Source of the DNA: Phenylobacterium sp.
GTDB taxonomy: Bacteria > Pseudomonadota > Alphaproteobacteria > Caulobacterales > Caulobacteraceae
DNA length: 10,369 bases
Assembly (NCBI GenBank): GCA_028698405.1
Contig: JAQVDF010000030.1
Coordinates: forward strand, 1-10,369
Direction of reading: 5' to 3'
Below, one piece after another: positions 6,281 through 10,369 of the stretch. Position numbers and translations under genes: made by a program. Positions within the stretch are counted from its first letter, which is position 1, and every line of letters begins with the position of its first letter. The notes beneath the pieces were generated by a model. The model searched no databases, was not told the origin of the DNA, and worked only from the letters and a program-made list of their open reading frames with translations.

Positions 6281-6505
6281 ATGATGGTGATCAACGTCAG
6301 GGCCGTGCCGGACGGCTGGATCGTGGATGGCGGCGACCCGGCGCCGCTGGTGTTCAGCCGCGGCGGGGAGGCCGAGCGGCGCGCCCACCAGCTGGGCGCA
6401 CAGCGGGCGCGGGTCGGCGCCGATGCCGAGGTGCGGATTCACGACCGCACCGGCGCCCTGGTGGGCCGCAGCCTCTACCTCGCTTCGGAACCGATACCGG
6501 CGTAG
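6281..6505 (+). CDS. Small DUF2188-like protein of unknown function
   Basis: 74 residues starting MMVINVRAVPDGWIVDGG and ending YLASEPIPA. The pattern (short beta strand, DGW turn, second strand with VFSRGGEAE, a helix rich in Ala and Arg, then AEVRIHDRTGALVG) resembles DUF2188 proteins, small soluble proteins without known activity. It has no signal peptide, helix anchor or catalytic motif. The start is uncertain. GAGG at 6276-6279 is too close to the first ATG (6281) and better spaced for the ATG at 6284 or a GTG at 6287; the difference is at most two residues. Its G/C-rich third positions match the neighbours. It is divergent from the phosphoesterase across 139 bases and could share its promoter region; only a single Pho half-site (CTGTCGT, 6227-6233) points its way. 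Confidence 0.7.
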   Translation: MMVINVRAVPDGWIVDGGDPAPLVFSRGGEAERRAHQLGAQRARVGADAEVRIHDRTGALVGRSLYLASEPIPA

Positions 6506-6525
6506 CGCAAGCCCGGCTCAGCGGT

Positions 6526-6566
6526 TGGGGCGAGGCAAGTCTTCGCGCCACAGGCCTCTTGCCCCA
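6526..6566. terminator. Hairpin between the convergent small gene and porin gene
   Basis: TGGGGCGAGGC (6526-6536) pairs with GCCTC (6554-6558) and, after a TT bulge, GCCCCA (6561-6566), an 11-bp stem with a 17-base loop. It begins 20 bases after the stop of the plus-strand small gene and lies 37 bases past the porin stop on the minus strand. There is no T-run. It is a possible bidirectional terminator; the rest of the 98-base gap shows nothing else. Confidence 0.45.
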
Positions 6567-6603
6567 GGGGCTTCGACCTGATCGGGAAGGGCTCCGGCGC
6601 GCG

Positions 6604-7743
6604 TCAGAATTCGAACTGGAAGCGGACCTGGGCGACTTGGGCGTCGACGTCGGCGCCGAAGGCGACGTTGTCGTTCTCGGAGTCGGTATAGTTGAACATC
6701 ACCCGGGTGTTGGAGGTCAGGTGCCAGTTGGCGCCCAGCGTCCAGGCGGAGTACTCGCCGCCCCCCGGCGCGTCGGAGAGGTCGGCGGCGTCGTAGCGCA
6801 GCGCCAGCTCGATGGCCCCCAGGCCGCCCTTGGTGACCGGCTCGGCGACCTTCACCCTGTCGAAGCGGCCGGCCTCCGGACGGTAGCGGCGCGACTGGCC
6901 GGTGACGAACCAGCTGCCGTAGGCGTACCAGGTCGACAGGTCCGCATCGCGCGTCGTCCCGTCCACGGCCACGTGGGCCCACTCGCCCTGCAGGGAGAAG
7001 GGGCCGTTCACATAGGCGCCTTCGAGGCCCACGGTGGTGTCAGAATCACCGAAGGCGGCGGTGCTGACGAAGCGCGGCCCGAAGTTGGTGTTCGGACGGG
7101 CGCGGTAGTTCAGCCGGCTGGGGGCGTCCCGGTCGCGCTGGCGAACCCAGGCGCCGAGGTGAGCCCTCTGGCGGTCCTCGTTCAGCGGCGCGAACGTGCC
7201 GCGCAGGCTGACGCCGACTTCCTGCGGCGCGGTGTCGATGTCGTTCAGGTTTTCGCCGGTGAGCGCGGCCGAGACGGTCCAGGTGTCGCCGCCGGTCTTG
7301 GCCTCCAGCGAGACCAGGCGGCCGAGGCCCAGCACGTCGTTGAAGGGTCCGCGCTCCATGAAGGTGGTTACCGCGTCGGATGTCAGGTTTTCGAGCGATA
7401 CGGTCTTGATGTTGCCGACCGTCAGCTTGGTGGAGTCGGTGAGGTCGACGGCCAGGTAGACGTCCTGCCAGACCACGTCCTCCAGCGCGAAGTCGAGCTC
7501 GGCCTTGTAGGAGACGCGGTCGGTCAGGTCGCCCTGGGCCCAGACACGGCCGAGGCGCAGGCGCACGTCCTGGTCCTCGAAGTCGGCGCCGGTCTCCCGG
7601 TCGGCGTCGACCTCCACGTAGTCGATGAAGCCCCGGGCGCCGAACTCGATGGTCGGCGGCGCGTCCTGCGCCAGCGCCGGGCCGGCTGCAGCGCCGGTGA
7701 CGGCAATCCCCGCAACAGCGGCCGCGCAAAACCTGGATCGCAT
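6604..7743 (-). CDS. OprP/OprO-family outer-membrane porin
   Basis: An outer-membrane beta-barrel of the phosphate-selective porin O/P family, 379 residues. The signal peptide is MRSRFCAAAVAGIAVTGAAA followed by GPALA, with cleavage after Ala25. The mature protein alternates charged and hydrophobic residues as barrel strands do and ends in Phe (QFEF). Family hallmarks are YKAELDFA (79-86), the GNIKTVSLENLTS stretch (110-122), ERGPFNDVLGLGR (130-142), YGSWFVTGQSRRYRPE (275-290) and GAIELALRYDAADLSD (309-324). It is shorter than OprP of Pseudomonas and has no N-terminal coiled coil. The start at 7743 has GGAGG at 7752-7756, 8 bases away; the ATG eight codons upstream would include this site. 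It lies 115 bases downstream of phnE on the same strand, so read-through from phnCDE is possible besides its own promoter. The exact substrate (phosphate, polyphosphate, phosphonate) is inferred only. Confidence 0.9.
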   Translation of the reverse strand: MRSRFCAAAVAGIAVTGAAAGPALAQDAPPTIEFGARGFIDYVEVDADRETGADFEDQDVRLRLGRVWAQGDLTDRVSYKAELDFALEDVVWQDVYLAVDLTDSTKLTVGNIKTVSLENLTSDAVTTFMERGPFNDVLGLGRLVSLEAKTGGDTWTVSAALTGENLNDIDTAPQEVGVSLRGTFAPLNEDRQRAHLGAWVRQRDRDAPSRLNYRARPNTNFGPRFVSTAAFGDSDTTVGLEGAYVNGPFSLQGEWAHVAVDGTTRDADLSTWYAYGSWFVTGQSRRYRPEAGRFDRVKVAEPVTKGGLGAIELALRYDAADLSDAPGGGEYSAWTLGANWHLTSNTRVMFNYTDSENDNVAFGADVDAQVAQVRFQFEF

Positions 7744-7751
7744 CGAATTAC

Positions 7752-7756
7752 CCTCC
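7752..7756 (-). promoter_or_regulatory. Shine-Dalgarno fixing the porin start
   Basis: GGAGG on the minus strand, 8 bases before the ATG at 7741-7743. It places the start at the signal peptide MRSRF rather than at the ATG eight codons upstream. Confidence 0.75.
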
Positions 7757-7802
7757 GAAGACGCCACAGCGCGTCCGCCGCAGGGGGTTAACGATGAAGT
7801 GT

Positions 7803-7828
7803 GAAGGTTCGCCTTCGAACGTTTGAAG
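7803..7828. repeat. TTCG-loop hairpin overlapping a 16-bp palindrome between phnE and the porin gene
   Basis: GAAGG-TTCG-CCTTC (7803-7816) is a compact hairpin, and CTTCGAACGTTTGAAG (7813-7828) is a near-perfect palindrome with one mismatched pair. The two overlap, so they are mutually exclusive structures. They lie 30-55 bases past the phnE stop, in the porin leader or promoter. It could be a weak terminator, an operator or an mRNA processing structure; no T-run follows. Confidence 0.35.
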
Positions 7829-7833
7829 CTTTT

Positions 7834-7862
7834 GCGTCAGTCCTGCGACATCTTGGCCTCAG
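7834..7862 (-). promoter_or_regulatory. Weaker Pho box candidate before the porin, overlapping the phnE stop
   Basis: On the minus strand three 7-mers stand at an exact 11-bp period: CTGAGGC (7862-7856), ATGTCGC (7851-7845) and CTGACGC (7840-7834). The last two each differ from the pstS unit CTGTCGC at one base, and the first at two. The phnE stop codon (7861-7859) lies inside the first unit. No good -10 follows at the expected place, so this is less certain than the other two sites. Confidence 0.45.
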
Positions 7863-8668
7863 ATCAGCCGCGAACGAATCGCCTGCGAGAGCATGTCGAT
7901 CAGCGTCACCGCGACGACGATGACCAGGGCGATGGCGGCGACCTTGCTGTAGGCGAAGCTGTTCAGGGAATCGAACAGCACCTGGCCGATGCCGCCGGCC
8001 CCAATCAAGCCGAGCACGGTGGCGGCGCGGCTGTTCGATTCGAAGCGGTAGAGGCCGTAGGAGGTCCACAGCGGGGCGACCTGCGGGATCACCCCCCAGA
8101 CGATCTCCTGCAGCTTGGTGGCGCCGGTGGCGCGCACGCCCTCCACCGGCCCGCGGTCGATGGCCTCCACGGCCTCCGAAAACAGCTTGCCGAGCACCCC
8201 GCCGGTGTTCAGCGCCAGCGCCATGACGCCGGCGAAGGGGCCGAGGCCCACGGCGGCGACGAAGAAGGTGCCGATGACCAGGTCCGGCACCGAGCGCAGG
8301 ATGTCCATCAGCCGGCGCACCACCAGCTGCACGGCGGGCGGCGAGACGTTGCGGGCGCCGGCGAGCCCCAGCGGTATGGCCAGGATCACCGCCAGGAAGG
8401 TGCCCCACAGCGCCATCTGCACGGTCAGCCACATCTGGCGCACGTAGAGCGACAGGTCGGTCCAGTCCGGCCGCACGAACTCGCGCCCGTACTGGCGCAT
8501 GTTCTCGGTGTTCTGGAACAGCCGCGGCAGCTTGTCGATCTCGGCCGGGCCGAAGCTGACCAGCAGCAGGACGGCGAGGCCGCCCCACAGCAGGATGTCG
8601 AACACCTTCTGGCCCAGCGGACGCGCGGGCGGCTTCAGGCTCGCGGCTTGGTCGATCGCTTCGGTCAC
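7859..8668 (-). CDS. phnE: Phosphonate ABC transporter permease PhnE
   Basis: The inner-membrane permease of the PhnCDE phosphonate importer, 269 residues with a GTG start. Membrane segments lie near residues 22-40, 82-105, 128-156, 215-232 and 243-262. The cytoplasmic EAA loop that contacts the ATPase is EGVRATGATKLQEIVWGVIP (176-195). The SVPDLVIGTFFVAAVGLGPF (126-145) and LGLIGAGGIGQVLFDSLNSF (219-238) segments are typical of PhnE. The start lies 4 bases after the phnD stop without a strong Shine-Dalgarno of its own, so translational coupling is likely. Only one permease gene is present, as in PhnCDE systems that use a homodimer. The gene ends in a possible Pho box for the downstream porin. 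Confidence 0.93.
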   Translation of the reverse strand: MTEAIDQAASLKPPARPLGQKVFDILLWGGLAVLLLVSFGPAEIDKLPRLFQNTENMRQYGREFVRPDWTDLSLYVRQMWLTVQMALWGTFLAVILAIPLGLAGARNVSPPAVQLVVRRLMDILRSVPDLVIGTFFVAAVGLGPFAGVMALALNTGGVLGKLFSEAVEAIDRGPVEGVRATGATKLQEIVWGVIPQVAPLWTSYGLYRFESNSRAATVLGLIGAGGIGQVLFDSLNSFAYSKVAAIALVIVVAVTLIDMLSQAIRSRLI

Positions 8669-8672
8669 GGGG

Positions 8673-9698
8673 TCACTGGGCGACGATGGGCTGGCCGGTC
8701 CTGGCCTCTAGGGCGGCGCGTTCGGCCTGGATCGCTTCCAGCGCCTTCTGGGCCTCGGTGATGCGGGCGGCGTCGCCGATGTTCTTCGCGCTGAGCAGCG
8801 CCTCGGTGGCCTCCATCTCGCGCACCGGGATCAGGTGGCTGTCGTCTGCCGGCAGGAAGCCGCCGATGGACAGCTGCGAGAGCAGCTTGCGCTGCCGCTC
8901 GGCCTCCTCGCCCTCGCCCTTGCCGTAGGTGAGGAAGAACTGGCGGATCTTCTCCTTGGTGGCCGGGTCCAGGTCCTTGCGCCAGATGATCGGGTCCTCG
9001 GGCAGCTTGGGCGATTCCCAGATCACCCGGATCTGGTCGGGCACCGGCGAACCGCGCTCGCGCTGCAGGCGGATGGCGGTGGAATTGTTGGTGGCAACGT
9101 CCAGCAGGCCGCGGGCGACCGCGAACAGGTTGGCCTGGTGGTTGGCCGTCTTCACCGTCTTGAAGCAGGCCTGCGGGTCCACCCCGTTGGGCGCGAACAG
9201 ATAGGTCATCGGCGCCAGCGTGCCCGAGGTCGACTTGGCGTCGCCGATGCCGAAGTTGAGCGTGCGGTCGCACTTCAGCACATCGGCCAGGGTGGTCTTG
9301 CTGTTGGCCGGCACGATCAGCACCGACTTGTAGCCGTCCTCGCCCGAGGGATCGAAGGTGCGGGCGAACACCTCGCCGCCCGAGCGGCGCACCGCTTCCA
9401 GGCCCGACTGGTTGGAGAACCAGCCCGCATCGATCTGCTTGAACCGCAGCGCCTCGATCAGGGCCGTGTAGTTGGTGGCGTAGAACGGCTTCACCCGGAT
9501 GCCGATGGACTTCTCCATGTCGGCCAGGATCGGCTTCCAGAAGGTCTCCAGGCTGGACGAGTTCTCGGTCGCCAGGATCGAGAAGTTGATGACCTCCGGC
9601 GGCCCCTCGGCGGCCTTTCCGGTCTCTTCCCCGTTCCCGCAGGCGGCGAGGCTGAGGGCGGCGAGGCTGGCGCCCAGCATCAGGCGGCGGCTGATCAT
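8673..9698 (-). CDS. phnD: Phosphonate-binding lipoprotein PhnD
   Basis: The periplasmic substrate-binding component of the phosphonate importer, 341 residues. The start at 9698 has AAGGAG at 9706-9711 (7 bases away) and overlaps the phnC stop as ATGA. The signal peptide [20 protein letters not shown] has a lipobox LAAC (Cys20), so the protein is predicted to be lipid-anchored. E. coli PhnD is remembered as a soluble periplasmic protein. The body closely follows the E. coli PhnD pattern: [11 protein letters not shown] (76-86), [13 protein letters not shown] (91-103), [14 protein letters not shown] (150-163), [20 protein letters not shown] (184-203, His187) and [15 protein letters not shown] (229-243, Asp235). 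This favours a 2-aminoethylphosphonate-type ligand over phosphite or hypophosphite, but affinity cannot be read from sequence. The extreme C-terminus is a charged, Ala-rich helix (about 306-335). Confidence 0.95.
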   Translation of the reverse strand: MISRRLMLGASLAALSLAACGNGEETGKAAEGPPEVINFSILATENSSSLETFWKPILADMEKSIGIRVKPFYATNYTALIEALRFKQIDAGWFSNQSGLEAVRRSGGEVFARTFDPSGEDGYKSVLIVPANSKTTLADVLKCDRTLNFGIGDAKSTSGTLAPMTYLFAPNGVDPQACFKTVKTANHQANLFAVARGLLDVATNNSTAIRLQRERGSPVPDQIRVIWESPKLPEDPIIWRKDLDPATKEKIRQFFLTYGKGEGEEAERQRKLLSQLSIGGFLPADDSHLIPVREMEATEALLSAKNIGDAARITEAQKALEAIQAERAALEARTGQPIVAQ

Positions 9699-10369
9699 TT
9701 GGGCGCTCCTTCCCAGAAGACGTCCTCGAACTCGGGTCCGTAGATGTCGATAAGCCGGGAACGGTCCAGCGACTCGGGCGGACCGTCGTAGACGATCTTG
9801 CCGGCCTTCAGGGCGATCACCCGCCGGCAGTATTTCAGCGCATAGTCCACCTGGTGGAGGGTGACGACGACCGTCAGTCCGTCCTCGGCGTTCAGTTCGC
9901 TGAGGGTGTCCATCACTCGGCGGGCGGACACCGGGTCGAGCGAGGCCACCGGCTCGTCGGCCAGGATGATCTTGGCCCGCTGCACCAACGCGCGGGCGAT
10001 GGCCGCCCGCTGCTGCTGGCCGCCGGACAGGGTGCCGGCCCGCTGGCCGGCGTATTCGGCGATGCCGACCCGGGCGAGCGCCTGCATCGCCGCCTGGCGA
10101 GTTTCCTTCGGCCACAGCCCGAGGGTCCCGCGCCACGTCGGGATCCGGCCCAGTGAGCCGAGCGCCACGTTGGCGAACAGCGGCAGGCGGCCGACCAGGT
10201 TGAACTGCTGGAAGATGAAGCCGATGCGCTTGCGGGCCTCACGCACCTTGTCGGACAGCTTGCCGTCGGCCTGCACCGGACCGCCGAAGGCGTCAATCCG
10301 ACCCGCCCCGGGGTCGATCGTCTGCAGGCCGCTGATCGAGCGAAGCAGCGTCGACTTGCCCGAACCGGA
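9695..10369 (-). CDS. phnC: Phosphonate ABC transporter ATP-binding protein PhnC (N-terminus beyond the window)
   Basis: The ATPase of the phosphonate importer; 224 C-terminal residues are visible and the frame is open to the window edge. The first visible residues are the Walker A loop ([15 protein letters not shown]), so only about 35-40 residues are missing by comparison with the family. Further motifs (visible numbering) are the Q-loop FIFQQFNLV (51-59), ABC signature LSGGQQQR (114-121), Walker B IILADEP (134-140), D-loop SLDP (143-146) and the H-loop in [12 protein letters not shown] (167-178). The LHQVD form and the ending IYGPEFED are characteristic of PhnC. An in-frame GTG at 10276 is not the start, because it lies downstream of Walker A. 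The stop overlaps the phnD start, and the order phnC-phnD-phnE is the standard one. Its promoter lies outside the window. Confidence 0.95.
   Translation of the reverse strand, partial: SGSGKSTLLRSISGLQTIDPGAGRIDAFGGPVQADGKLSDKVREARKRIGFIFQQFNLVGRLPLFANVALGSLGRIPTWRGTLGLWPKETRQAAMQALARVGIAEYAGQRAGTLSGGQQQRAAIARALVQRAKIILADEPVASLDPVSARRVMDTLSELNAEDGLTVVVTLHQVDYALKYCRRVIALKAGKIVYDGPPESLDRSRLIDIYGPEFEDVFWEGAPK
9706..9711 (-). promoter_or_regulatory. Shine-Dalgarno of phnD
   Basis: AAGGAG on the minus strand, 7 bases before the phnD ATG and inside the end of phnC. It rejects the much longer open frame that runs on upstream in the phnC shadow. Confidence 0.75.

Noticed and set aside
5434..7791. 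A 785-codon plus-strand open frame across the phosphoesterase and porin
   Set aside because: It is a high-GC antisense shadow of two well-identified minus-strand genes and the small plus-strand gene.
8673..10136. A 487-codon reading of phnD with a long N-terminal extension
   Set aside because: The extension is a phnC shadow. The true start at 9698 has a Shine-Dalgarno and a lipoprotein signal peptide.
1..10369. CRISPR arrays, tRNA or rRNA genes, insertion sequences, phage or toxin-antitoxin genes
   Set aside because: No regular repeat-spacer pattern, no tRNA-like cloverleaf noticed, no transposase or integrase motif; codon use is uniform across the window.

Overview
The window looks like chromosomal DNA of a high-GC alphaproteobacterium, most likely Caulobacteraceae (Caulobacter/Phenylobacterium type). 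This is judged from the very strong G/C third-position bias, a short FtsY without a long acidic N-terminal domain, overlapping ATGA gene junctions and the protein families present. The genus is an inference; no rRNA or marker gene is in the window.

Layout. The left end (1-1763) is housekeeping: the start of a TRIC/UPF0126 membrane protein on the minus strand, then ftsY and a YciB-type septation protein A on the plus strand, overlapping by 4 bases. A TetR-family regulator (minus, 1787-2422) follows. It is divergent from an unusual gene (plus, 2633-4027) that joins an N-terminal TetR-type helix-turn-helix domain in frame to a complete GT4 glycosyltransferase. Next comes an orphan lipoprotein PstS (plus, 4138-5229), preceded by a textbook-like tandem Pho box. 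After two hairpins comes a COG2908-type metallophosphoesterase (minus, 5356-6141), best read as a PlcP-like phospholipase C, with its own Pho-box-like repeat. A small DUF2188-like protein (plus, 6281-6505) is divergent from it. The right end is a minus-strand block: phnC (cut by the window edge), phnD, phnE and an OprP-family porin (6604-7743). A weaker Pho-box-like repeat overlaps the phnE stop codon.

How the genes work together. From about 2.6 kb to the right edge, nearly every gene has a plausible role in phosphorus starvation. The porin would pass phosphate or phosphorus compounds through the outer membrane. PstS would capture phosphate, and PhnCDE would import phosphonate. A PlcP-like enzyme could strip phosphate head groups from phospholipids, and a membrane-associated GT4 enzyme could sugar-coat the resulting diacylglycerol (lipid remodelling as known from Sinorhizobium, Agrobacterium, SAR11 and Caulobacter). 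Three 11-bp-period CTGTCRC-like repeats in front of pstS, the phosphoesterase and the porin support common PhoB control. The most unusual item is the TetR-glycosyltransferase fusion. Pho control of that gene itself was not found in the sequence.
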